This document shows positions 1-10,493 of a stretch of DNA of 62,000 nucleotides, piece after piece. How positions within the stretch are numbered: the first letter of the stretch is position 1; every line of letters begins with the position of its first letter. The DNA is from Branchiostoma floridae (taxonomy: Eukaryota > Chordata > Leptocardii > Amphioxiformes > Branchiostomatidae). Below the pieces are notes generated by a model. The model was not told the DNA's origin, did not search any database, and saw nothing but the letters and a program-made list of their open reading frames with translations. The stretch is taken from NCBI RefSeq assembly GCF_000003815.2, contig NC_049993.1, forward strand, positions 1,948,645-2,010,644. The letters are read 5' to 3'. Position numbers and translations under genes: made by a program.

Positions 1-91
1 TATCATATAGCCAGGCGCCGCGGACCAATCAGAAGGCCCCGTTCCACGTTGGTTATGACGCCGTAACACTTCGATTCCGGCCAGGCAGGTG

Positions 92-222
92 CAAATTAAC
101 ACCAGTGGTGTTAATTCATTTTGAATTAACACCAGTGGTGTTAATTCATTTTGAATTAACACCGTTGCGGGTGTTAATTCATTTTGAATTAACACCGGTG
201 CGGGTGTTAATTCATTTTGACC
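92..222. repeat. Short tandem repeat with palindromic core
   Basis: About four head-to-tail units of 30-33 bp. Each contains a near-palindromic core (TTAACACC-n-GGTGTTAA) followed by TTCATTTTGAA. The first two units have an AGT centre and the later two carry a 3-bp longer centre (TTGCGG or GTGCGG type). The unit length is a multiple of three, so a spurious open frame runs through it; I do not regard that as a gene. Confidence 0.9.
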
Positions 223-230
223 AATCAAAA

Positions 231-814
231 GGAACGAAAGAAAGGTATATGCAGGCATGGGCCAATAAAAAGGAGCAAAACATATGCCGGAGCAGACTGC
301 AAGGGGGAATGGCTCCTTCTGTTAACATTGATAATGAGTTTTGTTTTTCTAAAAAGCCTGCAATGTTTCGAATATTTTCTGTGGAATTTTTGGTTTCAAA
401 ATGAAATCTGTAATCTCCTTACATATGTATGTACCATATGTGAACTTTCAGAAATTCGACAAAGGAATTCACACGTATAGTACCAAGGGATCTATGCGTC
501 ATACAGGAATTTGCAAGTTTGTGTAGGCTATATGATAATAACGTTAATGCCCCGCCTTATCCTCGGTGTATACGGTGAGATAATCCCTGGTCAGGTGCGA
601 TAACCACCTCATAAACCACCTCATTCGCTACGTACACCTGCCCTCTTGCTCGTGTCTAAAATAGTTCGTCCGACTGCTATTGGGGGATTATCTACATTAC
701 ATGCTTCGACCAATTCTGTTGATTTGACTGGAGGAGAATTCTCATAACTAGTGCGGGCGGTTAAGTGAGTCCTCTCAAGTCAATGATTGGGGCTTACCAG
801 TCTTCTCAGTTAGC
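231..814. other. No gene seen
   Basis: Between the palindromic repeat and the poly-T tract I see no exon with credible splice sites and no recognisable protein. Short open frames here are not conserved-looking. Confidence 0.5.
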
Positions 815-820
815 TGCTTT

Positions 821-853
<33 letters not shown>

Positions 854-970
854 TTTTTTTTGTTTTTTTCTTTTTTCTTTTTTTTTTTTTTTACTTTTTT
901 TTTTTTTTCTTTTTAGTTTCTTTTTGGTTTTTTTTTTTTTTTTTTTCGGGTTTTTTTATTTTTTTTTTTG
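815..970. repeat. Poly-T low-complexity tract
   Basis: About 150 bp made almost only of T with scattered C, G and A. It translates as poly-Phe and is not coding. Such a tract can be the oligo-A tail of a minus-strand retroposon, but I see no clear retroposon body to its left. Confidence 0.9.
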
Positions 971-974
971 GAAT

Positions 975-1190
975 ATCCGGATCCTAAAGAATTCCAATGT
1001 AGGATTTTCCACGAATGCTAATAGTTTTTGTAGGGATATTGCCGTTTAATTGGAGTTATCCGGATGCTGATGAATCCCAGTGTAGGATTTTCTGCGAATG
1101 CTAAATCGCCTTTCAATGAATATAACCGTATGTTTGAATTAATCCTAATGATCCTAAATAATTCCAACATGGCGTTTTCCGCGCGCTATA
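975..1190. repeat. Three diverged short repeats
   Basis: A motif of about 45 bp (GGATCCTAAAGAATTCCAAT then GTAGGATTTTCC.CGAATGCTA) occurs at about 975-1020, 1057-1103 and 1145-1190, with increasing divergence. Confidence 0.6.
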
Positions 1191-1249
1191 AAACCCCATG
1201 AAAATGGATCGAAAACGTTCACATGAATGTTTTCTATAAGAAAATACCA

Positions 1250-1690
1250 AGTAGTGATGAAATCCGAGTGATAATAAGCTAGTTATTCTTTTCATCTTTA
1301 TATTGGCGGCCATTTTGTATTTTGAGGAATAACATAATCTCATTAGCATAATTTATGAATATCTAATTATGAATGTTAAACTAAGATGTGATAGACATTA
1401 AAGATACATGAAAAGAAGTTTAGTTTAGCAGGAAAATCTTAAAATCCCATTGTTTAAACCAAAATTAGTGATTTTTGTAAAATTTGCCATTTAGAAATCC
1501 GTTAACATGGCAACACGAAAAATTACAAACTTCTTCTATTTTTTATCATATTGTTGCCAACAATATTCTAGGAAAAGTCACTAAGTTTGGATGTTCTAGC
1601 ACAAGCCGTTCGGGAAGTATAGGACGTCAAAGTTGCCGGGGGCACTTTTACGCCCCCCCCCCCCCCCCCAGTCTGGATAGGGTTAAGGTG
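1250..1690. repeat. Dispersed repeat family R1, copy 1
   Basis: This segment is recognisably similar to 35265-35684 and, over its right part, to 34790-34950. Shared landmarks are a GGCGGCCAT/GGTCGGCCAT motif, GTTGC.AACAATATTCT, CTAGCACAA.CCGTT and the end CTGGATAGGGTTAA. A run of 17 C (1653-1669) sits before the right end. It is most likely an old non-autonomous transposon. Confidence 0.6.
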
Positions 1691-3625
1691 AGGATAAGAC
1701 TCGGAAAGGGTCTGGTCAAAATTACTCATGTATGGGTAATTCAAAAGGAGGAAATGTTCTATATACAGGTCAGATCTCTGTACATGTACAAACGGTAGAA
1801 ATGACTCGGGGCGCGCGATACGTATCTTTATGACGAACCAGTATCTCTCAACCATTTCCTGCTCGTGGGCTTGGTTTGTGTCTGATCGTTATTGGAAGGG
1901 TTTGTTTGCATGTTCAACTTCAAATGTCATTCTAGATCATTCTAGAAATGTTTAATCCTTCATGACTTTACTGAATTTTGGTATAATGTAAATACAGTAA
2001 CTATATAAATGTTGGTAACTATATCTTTGTATATTATACAATTAGGCCAAATGACGTCACTTCTACCAGGGCAGTTTTGGCGCGTGTGGTCAAAAGTAGC
2101 TTATATTACAAATATCACCGAAATTATCGTTCAAATTAGAGTGAATACTTATTGAATTGTTTGAAAATATTTCAAATGCATGCACTCGCGAAGATGAATA
2201 ATTTTGATTGACAAGATCTTAGGGTGCGAGCAAGACTTTGTAACAGGCTAGTCAAAATCAGTCGTGTGTGACTAATCTAAAATGAGGAAATGTCCTTTAT
2301 ACAGGTCAGATCTCTGTGCTTAGTAGAACAGTTTCACTTCACGGATATCGCAACGCCATGATTTATAAGAGATTTTTCAAATGCAAATCAGTGGGCCTAC
2401 GTGGGTAACGTGTTCTCTGAAAACAGCTAAAGTCACACTCAGTGTCCGATAGCGATACATGGTTTCAGTAGAAACATTCTGAGCTAAAAGCGCTGCGCAT
2501 ATTCGGCCATTGTTCTCAAAGTAGTTCATCGGGGCATTGACACTACTCCAGTAGTTATACTGGCACGGTTCTAGTGACAGAGGTTTTTACTGCAAAACGC
2601 GACATAATTTGTCACATGAATAGAAGTGAGCACTCGGCGAAAATGTGATCGGAACTGACAAGATCGCGCACTTTTACTTACATGCCGACCTCACTGTATA
2701 CAATCATTTTGTATGTCAAACTAAAGGCAGCCGGTAAAAACACAGATGAACAAGTACAAGACTACTGCAAATTGCAAGCACTAATACTGAAATCGTTGGA
2801 TAGACGTCAGGAATCAAGAGCAAATGTCTCTGTTATTACTCACTTCATTTTTCACTTTGTCACCTGCGGACCTGTAGATGTACCTCTGGTCCGGACCTCG
2901 GTAGAAATGACTCGGGGCACGCGATACGTTTCTTTGGGACGAACGAGTATCTGTCAATCATTTCCTGCTCGTGGGCGTGGTTTATGTCTGATCGTCATTG
3001 GAAGGGTTTGTTTGCATGTTCAACTTTAAATGTCATTCTAGATCATTCTAGAGATGTTTAATCCTTCATGACTTTACTGAATTTTGGTATTATGTCAATA
3101 CAGTAACTATATAAATGCTAGTAACTTTATCTTTGTATATCGTACAATTAGGTCAAATGACGTCACTTCTACACAGGTCAGATTTCGGCCAGGGTGGTTG
3201 GGCAACCACTCTGTCAAAAGTGGCATATATTACAAATATCAACGAAATTATCGTTCAAATTATAGTGAATACTTATTCAATTGTTTGTAAATATTTCAAA
3301 TGAATGCACTCGCGAAGATGAATAGTATTGTACGACAAGATATTAAGGTGCAAGTAAGACTTTGTAACATGCTAGTCAAAATCCGTTGTGTGTGACTAAT
3401 CCAAAATGAGGAAATGTCCTTTATATAGGTCACATCTCTGTGCTTAATAGAACAGTTTCATACACGGATATCGCCACGCCATGATTTTGAGGAGATTGTT
3501 CTAAAATTAACTTAGGGAGGACGTTTGTTCTCCTTTGGTTAGCATTTGGACACTTGGTGGTAGAAAGCTGTACACGGGAGAGATGGCACAAGTGCAAGCA
3601 TGGGTAAGCAGAGATCTGTTCAAAT

Positions 3626-3994
3626 CAGGGTTGTAGCCAGCACATGTCCTTCAGTCCTTTGAAGGAATTTTGCAGCAGGGGACTGAAAAAAAATTCCCCA
3701 TTCCTTCCCCTGGGACAGACAAAAATTGATATGTAAAGATATAAAAAAAAAAACCTGAAACCCATGTGTTCTTCTTCACCAAAACAGATGCCATTGAACA
3801 TCTAAGTCTACAAGCAAGATTTGCACCTCAAAATGCAGGAAATAGTGGTTCAGAGGGTCTTGATTTAAAAAAGTTTCTGGGACCCAGACCCCCTAGAAAT
3901 GACGCGCAACGTCACGCCATGCCTTTGGTGCTCGATAGAATTCCCATTGAAAATCAAGGGGACTGAAAATGATTTCAGGCTGGCTACAACCCTG
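3626..3994. mobile_element. hAT-like MITE with 8-bp TSD
   Basis: A 369-bp insertion bounded by perfect 16-bp terminal inverted repeats, CAGGGTTGTAGCCAGC at 3626-3641 and its complement at 3979-3994. It is flanked by an exact 8-bp direct repeat GTTCAAAT at 3618-3625 and 3995-4002. Eight-base target duplications and CAGGG-type termini are typical of the hAT superfamily. Related 1.1-kb units in the same array lack the insert at the equivalent site (near 4199 and 5802), which gives an empty-site comparison. There is no transposase frame, so it is non-autonomous. Confidence 0.85.
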
Positions 3995-4439
3995 GTTCAA
4001 ATAAAAGCATATGGGTTTACGTGGGTAACGTGTTCTCTGGCAACAGCTAAATTCACGCTTAGTGTCCGAAAGCGATACATGGTTTTAGTAGAACATTTCT
4101 GAACTAGCTACGCATATTCCATCACCATTGTTATCAGATCAGTTCATCAGAGCATTGACACTACTCCAATAGTTAACACTGGCGCGAGATCTGTTCAACT
4201 ACAAATAAGTAGCCCAATTGGGTAACGTTTTCTCTGGCAGCTTAGCGATTAGATTGACAGATTGCCGGAAGAAATTCCGCCTGGAGCAGTTGCTGCATTC
4301 GTCACTCATACAGTGTTTTTTGTCCACATACTTTGAGTGAAAAAAAAAAAAAACACCGGCTAGTCCTAAATGAAAGGGCGTGCGCCTGTGTGTTAGTTGT
4401 ATTTGCGATTTTTTTCTCAAATGTATGTAAAGACGAGTG

Positions 4440-4466
4440 TTTGTGTGTTTGCGCGCGCGCGCGTGT
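4440..4466. repeat. GC/GT dinucleotide microsatellite
   Basis: GTGTGTTTGCGCGCGCGCGCGTGT, a short alternating purine-pyrimidine stretch able to form Z-DNA, inside the tandem repeat array. Confidence 0.8.
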
Positions 4467-6350
4467 AGATTTTCTTTTCTTTCACATGTATGACATAAAA
4501 AATTTTTTACCGGTGTCACTGACTTAACATCTCCCATTCTAACGAATACCACACAATTACAGAAATGTATCTTAATGAAAACACTATCCAATCAAACAAA
4601 ACCCCATCTGAAACGAAGCGGTTTGCTGTTTTATGCCGGATCATACCTAATCAATTATACGATACCCACAGTCAAATAAACGCTGTATATATGGTCTCTG
4701 TAGAAAATCCACGTGTATTCTGACATTTTTCTTAAAGCAGTATATCAGGACATTGTCACTACTCCTGTGACAGTGACGAAAAAAAGTTTTACAACAATTT
4801 ACTGCCCAGATCGGGTAGATTACATACCGATCTCCCCGTATACAATCATAGGACAGCCAGTAAAATTACACATAAACAAACAAAATGTTACTGTAAATCT
4901 CAGGCAGTAAAACTGAAACCATTCGAAAGATTTTAAGAATTAAAAAGAAATGTCTGGGTGTTTTACTCACTTCTTTATTTAAATTGTTACCTGCGGACCT
5001 GTAGTGGTATCTATTGTCCAGTTCCCGGCGGTACTGGCTCGTTACACCCGATACGTTTCCTTTGGACTAACCAGTATCCGTCAATCATTTATGTACGTGG
5101 GCGTGGTTTATGTCTGATCTTCACCGTAAGTTTTGTCTGCATTTTGAATTGCAAATGTTATGAAATATTCTACAAATTTGAAGATCCTCATAATTTTTGC
5201 TACATAAATGTCAGAAACTTTATGTTTGTATATCGTACATACAAGGTCACGTGACATCGCACACGTCACACGATTTGGGTGGGGTGGTGGGGCAACGACT
5301 TTGTCAAAAGTTGTTGATTCCAAAAAAAGACACATGTTGTCGTTGAAATTATAGTAAACACTTAGTCAGTTATGAAAAAAAAAAATGTTCTTTTACTTTA
5401 CGTACAACAATGTAAACAATGGTTGACATGGTACAAGTACGACTTACTATAGCTCGCTGGTCCATTTACTCGTGTATCACTAATCTAAAAAAAAGGAGTG
5501 ATTTTCTGACCACTCCTGTTCACAATTGTAATGATATCGTCAGGGCAAGATTCAAAGATTCAAAGTAAATGAAAAGTTTAGGTAGACCTCTTGTCACATT
5601 TACTACGACATGAATTTGCGCCAGTGATTTTTACCTGTGTGGTTGTTTCAGATTTATGATAGGTTATACCCTGCAATCCATTTGGTCGAATTACTCCACT
5701 TTACTGGAAATATTGCTAATCTAGAACTCTGAAGCGGAAAAGACACTTCGTGGTAGAGAGCCGTACACGATGAAGATGGCAGACATGTCGTGTACGCAGA
5801 GATCTTTTCAAGTACAAATAAGTAGCCCTACGTTGGTAACGTGTTCTCTGGCAGATTAGCGATTCGATTGACAGATCGCCGGAAGAAATTCCGCCTGGAG
5901 CAGTTGCTGCATTCATCACTCATACAGCAAAAAAATGTCCTCCCTAGCTTGCCCGCTACGTTACTAGGCTTACGTTACATAACATTAAGATAGCTTTTTT
6001 TTCCCGTATGCCTGGTTCTGTAGGCTAATCAGTAACGTTATAGCTATCTAATCGCTATTAACATTATCATTCATAATCTTGACAGTAGTCAAGACATGTG
6101 TATTTTTTTGTGATTGTCACAAAGTAACAAGACCCCTCAAGATGTGACTGCATTTTTTTATGATTCTTCAGCAACTGACAAGAAAGTTGACCAAATTTCT
6201 ACCGAATATAAACTTTATGTTACTTATTAACAATAAGTTAATTTGGTTTCATAGAACTCTATGTATAAACATGTTATTTTTACTTATTTCACTTATTCTT
6301 ATTAAGTTAATAGGTCCCTTTAACAAAAGATTGTGCTGATACAGTCATAT

Positions 6351-6552
6351 ACTGTAAATGCATTTAAGTTCGCGGGGATTTAATTTCGCGGTAGCAGGAA
6401 AAGGGATTTTTTTGCGGTGGATTTAATTTCGTGGCTACACCATAGACTGCAGCCTAATACAACAATAGAAAAATGTTCGCGGTTGATTTAAGTTCACGGT
6501 GAAGTGGTCACCGCGAATATCAATCCACCGCGAACATTTCTGCATTTACAGT
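6351..6552. mobile_element. Short TIR element (MITE), family M1
   Basis: A 202-bp segment with perfect 12-bp terminal inverted repeats, ACTGTAAATGCA at 6351-6362 and TGCATTTACAGT at 6541-6552. The interior contains repeated TTCGCGGG/CCGCGAA words in both orientations. Related partial copies occur near 21260-21327 (right end) and 29924-29996 (left end). I could not define a target-site duplication. Confidence 0.65.
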
Positions 6553-6675
6553 GTTGTACATGGGCAAACAGCAATTGAGAGAACAAAGAACTACGATAAC
6601 TACTGTTATGAATTTGGCCACTTTATTATAGATAACAAATTTAATGTTGTTGCCAGTGGGAGCAACTCCACAACA

Positions 6676-6760
6676 CCGCCCACCCCCACCCCCCTACCGT
6701 GTCATACACACAAACACACACACACGGACTTCTCCACGCACACACACACAAAAACACGCG
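6676..6760. repeat. CA-rich simple repeat
   Basis: CCCACCCC followed by interrupted (CA)n stretches. The sequence is low-complexity, and the frames that cross it are not genes. Confidence 0.85.
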
Positions 6761-6965
6761 CTATGTCTATATCAATTAGATTACCCATCCAATAAAAGGC
6801 TGAAAGAAAAGACCGGGTCAATCAGTGTGCGTGGCCAACACGTAAATTTGCATTACTTACAGAATAATTTTAGAACTTGATGGCGAGGTGACTTCATATC
6901 ACCCAACCTTTTAAAATGGTATATATGCATTTTGAAATAATTTTCTCCTCTTTTCCAACAATCAG

Positions 6966-7105
6966 ACTATGCCTATAGAACAGACGCCAACAAGAAAACG
7001 AAATGTATTCACTTCTGCAAGAAGCTCCTGAAAGCCACCGGCCTCTTCTTCACTGTGGTCAACGCCATAATGGTACCATTACTTGCAGGTTATTACTTCC
7101 ATTAA
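6966..7105 (+). CDS. Possible terminal exon of a small membrane protein
   Basis: After an acceptor-like TTTTCCAACAATCAG, an open frame reads YAYRTDANKKTK, CIHFCKKLLKATG and then the hydrophobic stretch LFFTVVNAIMVPLLAGYYF, closed by TAA at 7103-7105. Composition changes sharply from the AT-rich flank to balanced, codon-like sequence. A basic, Cys-containing segment before one membrane-spanning helix resembles the C-terminus of small membrane proteins such as dispanin/CD225 relatives, but I do not recognise a family. A GT (GTACCA) at 7073 could be a weak donor instead. No partner exon is visible upstream, so this may be an orphan exon or relic. Confidence 0.3.
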
Positions 7106-8100
7106 AATGGAAGTATTGTTGCCATATTGTTTTGACTCTTGAGCTTATGTGGGGGATATCTCAAGAACCGTTGGAATGTCTGCAATGGTTTTCGATCGAT
7201 GGGTAGGTGTGGGGATAGCAACTGCGCAACTGGACTTGTTGTGGTGTTGATTATTATGTAGTGGGCAGGTGTATGTTAATTTGCTGTGAATTTCAGCCTT
7301 GTAGCTGTTTGTTGTGGATCAGCAGGAGTGTTTGTTTTGTAGATGTTTGTGTGTGCAGCGAATATTAAGATATTAATCGATTGGACAATTCCACGTGGAA
7401 GCTATGGATGGATTGCGATGAGATTTGTAACGTAGTTAGGTGTTTCGATCGCGATGGTCGTTATTCACTTTATGGCCTCCTGGTGGTTGACAATGGTATT
7501 TCAGAAGGTGTTTTATTTTTAAGATTAAAGTAAACTTTTGGGAATAACCTTAGGGTGGATTGCAATGATTTATAATGTGTTAGATAGTTAGAGGCTAGTT
7601 TAGGAATTGCGGCGGCATTGTTGTGAAAAACTGCCGAGGGGCATAACTCAAAAAGGGAATAATGGATAGTCATGATTTTTGGTATGTAGATAGCTTGGAC
7701 AAAGTTGTACGTAAAATATGAATTATGTAAAATGTGAGGAAATTTGATTAATTAATGAGAATATCTTATCATAGTAGTTGTTTTAATGCATCTCCTGCCC
7801 CTGACATGATGCAGTTTTAACATTTGGGTGGAAGTTGCTTGTGATATCAGGACAAGGTATGACAAGTTTGAGCCCCCAAACATTTGATTTTTAGACTGCA
7901 GTGGCATCTTTGTGAATACATTCCAATGAGGATAACTGAAGAAAGGAAGGACGGATTGGCACCATGTTAAGCATGCATGTATCTATCTGTACACATGGAT
8001 ATGCATGTGTGCTAAATAGATTTTTTAGCATAATTAATGACGATATTGTGTAATTCCATTGTAACCAACCCCTTTGGTAACACATGGTTTAGTCCAACTC
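7090..8100. repeat. Old MITE-like interspersed repeats, no gene seen
   Basis: Contains a small hairpin (ACTTCCATTAAAATGGAAGT near 7094) and phrases such as CATAACTCAAAAAGGGAATAATGGA (near 7643) and GATAACTGAAGAAAGGAAGGACGGATTGG (near 7930). Similar phrases recur near 12230 (complement) and 51030. This looks like several degraded copies of one interspersed family. Confidence 0.45.
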
Positions 8101-9196
8101 TCCCTGTAGTATATGGCGAATGACATGTAATATTTTACCAGCCATCTGACCAGCCTTGTAACTCCAAACAGATGTAAAGCAAGTTTTATTCCTCAATGGT
8201 AAAGGGTTGGATTTTCATTACATTTTTAAGTTAAGTATAGTTGAACATCATTACTGTGGGCTATTCAAAAACAGTTCCCTTATTTCAGTTGCGAAGATAA
8301 TTTTCTGGTAATCAAAAGCAGGTCTATTCTTGCCTTGAGTCAGTTCCTGTTAAAATAAATAAATATAGTGAAACAGAATCTATGTCTGTAATTCTTTAAA
8401 TATTTGCATAAATTGTGATAAAGAGAAAATGGAAGATTGAGAGAATCATAAATAGATTTGCATAATTAATGAAGAATTCCTATAATTCCAGAGATTTCCA
8501 TAACAAGACTTCAATTAGTGTTATGTATGTGATCAAGGTCAGGTATTACATTAGGCCACAGCAAGTAAACTCTATGGATGACATCTGTGTGCTCACTAAT
8601 TTTTTCCCTAATGTTTTTCTTGTTTAGGGATTTTTAACATGACGAGAAAGTACTAAATTGTGCAAAAACGTTGTGTTATAGCCTGTTGATTGTCCTCGTA
8701 GAAGTGAAACTGGGAAGGTAGCCACTAGTGTAGTTGTAGAAGACTAGTTGGATAGCTGTAAAAGTGGCCATGAGTGAAGTTGCCACTTTGATAAGTAATA
8801 CCACACTAGTGTCACTTTTACTACAAAAGTGCACTTCTTGAATACAGGAACAAATGCTTTGTTGGCTATGATACCATGTTTTGTTCCTATTGTAGTTTGT
8901 AGAATATAAACTGTGCCATCAACAGCCATAATTCCGGTGCTAAAAGGTTTGGTTTGGTTGATACAGATCTCCATTAATGACTGATATGTCACTATTATTC
9001 TTGAAGTCCGAGGGATTTGTACAGAATTAAATCAATTCTAGATGGAAGGATTACCCGTAATACATACATCATCTGATTAAATCTCGTTGTTTAGCAACTC
9101 ATTAATTTATTTATATTTTTCATTTAATGCAGTTAAAGTGATCACACTTTCTGGGGACTTTAACAAGCATACAGGAAAGATGGAGATCGTAAAAAC
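8101..9196. other. No gene seen
   Basis: AT-rich sequence with no convincing exon. At 8556-8585 there is a copy of the GGCCACAGCAAGTA motif that ends the terminal inverted repeats near 61621-61755. Confidence 0.5.
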
Positions 9197-9296
9197 NNNN
9201 NNNNNNNNNNNNNNNNNNNNNNNNNNNNNNNNNNNNNNNNNNNNNNNNNNNNNNNNNNNNNNNNNNNNNNNNNNNNNNNNNNNNNNNNNNNNNNNN
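9197..9296. other. Assembly gap (100 N)
   Basis: Exactly 100 N, probably a placeholder of unknown true length. The left arm of a long inverted repeat begins directly after it, so secondary structure may have caused the gap. Confidence 0.95.
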
Positions 9297-9835
9297 CCTT
9301 CTCCTTTCCGGACAGCACAGCGATAATTACACGTAAGCTTCCACGAATTTTGGTTGAATTCACAATTGTCCAACTGGCAGGGGCATTAAAAAAATCATTC
9401 TCAGACAACATACCCTTGATCGCTACATATCGAACGATCCCCCTTCCGCGCCGAAACATACATACAGCATTGTTGTTTTTACATACAACACAGGCCGGCA
9501 TTGTGAATGGCGCGAAATGTCGGCTTCGTTTCAGAGTCCGTGATTTGTTTTGAATGAACCCCCAGCAATCTCCGCCAAAGCTACATGATTGAAAAACCGA
9601 CCAGTCCAGATAATTTACCCGAGAAACAGAAAATAAAGTGAGAGGCGAGGTGTAACTCGCACGATCTGTACAAGTTGTGGTGCTATCTGTTTCGGCGCGA
9701 AAAGGGGGTTGTTCGATATGTAGCGATCAAGGGTATGTTGTCAGTAGAACAAACGAGGTCTACAACTGTGAATTCAACCAAAATTCGTGGAAGCTTACGT
9801 GTAATTATCACTGTGCTGTTCGGAAAGGAGAAGGT
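9297..9835. repeat. Long inverted repeat (hairpin)
   Basis: The left arm at 9297-9368 is the near-exact complement of 9762-9835 (shared CACGTAAGCTTCCACGAATT and TTGGTTGAATTCACA words). A second block at 9414-9457 is the complement of 9689-9731 (ATCGCTACATATCGAACGAT and GGCGCGAAA words). Together these make imperfect arms of roughly 170 bp around a spacer of about 230 bp. The arms are open for translation but carry no recognisable protein. It may be the two termini of a foldback-type element or two facing copies of one repeat. Confidence 0.8.
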
Positions 9836-10012
9836 AAGAACTGACCCGAACTCGCTCTTGTAATAGTGCAGAATGGCACGGTGCGTGAACCTCCCCAAAA
9901 ACCATTGTTTTGATTTCGTCCCGTCGCCGCGCGGTTCACCCGCTGCAGACAAGCTAATTCATGTTCAGTCTCCCGGGGACTATGGCTTCGTAGACAGCTC
10001 ACAACGCGACTT

Positions 10013-10345
10013 ACAGGTCCACGAAGTTAATTGTCAACAACAACGGACTGGCTTCCAGAATGGCGGTGTGATTTCCCGCCGAAGGGACCGAGGTTCACCG
10101 AGCAAAATGGCTGGCATGGCCAGAAGTTTCAATTCTGATTTGTGACGTCAGCGCGCAGGCAATCAGAACGAGGCCATTACGTCATCGGCCAGCGCGGCGG
10201 GAGAGGGGAGGAGAGCGCGAAGTTCAAACGTGTCTACAGGGTCATATTGGGCGGATTAATGTAAAAATTGACGTAAATCAACTTTTTAATGAGTAAACTA
10301 CTGGAAAATAATGAATTGAAGATTTTCTGATGCTTTGCTTTAAAG
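10013..10345. repeat. CpG-rich dispersed repeat R2, copy 1
   Basis: About 330 bp closely similar to 40749-41075, beginning CTTACAGGTCCACGAA and ending TTTTCTGATGCT..CTTTAAAG. It has a GC-rich left half (GGCCAGCGCGGCGGGAGAGG) with a CRE-like TGACGTCA word and an AT-rich right half. The strong conservation between two distant copies suggests a relatively young element or element terminus. Confidence 0.75.
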
Positions 10346-10493
10346 ATTTAGATTTCATAAGAAAGGCAACGTTTTTGGCTAAACTATGTTTGTATCTACA
10401 AGCTTGCATCATTTTTGGGGTTCCCAGAGGATGTCATTCATATAAACAAATCAGTTTGGCCTTAGCTAATGCAATCATACAATCACCTTCCAG

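Larger units (their letters stand above)
1795..5930. repeat. Diverged ~1.1-kb tandem repeat array
   Basis: The same series of landmarks recurs in order. ATGACTCGGGGC.CGCGATACGT occurs at about 1801 and 2908, with a diverged form near 5035. TACGTGGGTAACGTGTTCTCTG occurs near 2398 and 4019, with related forms near 4210 and 5831. CATTGACACTACTCC occurs near 2535 and 4152, and TGTATACAATCAT near 2694 and 4838. The first two units are offset by about 1108 bp; later units carry deletions. One unit is interrupted by the hAT-like MITE at 3626-3994. No coding potential is seen. Confidence 0.75.

Noticed and set aside
765-1049. 94-codon frame rich in Phe
   Set aside because: It is the translation of a poly-T tract, not a gene.
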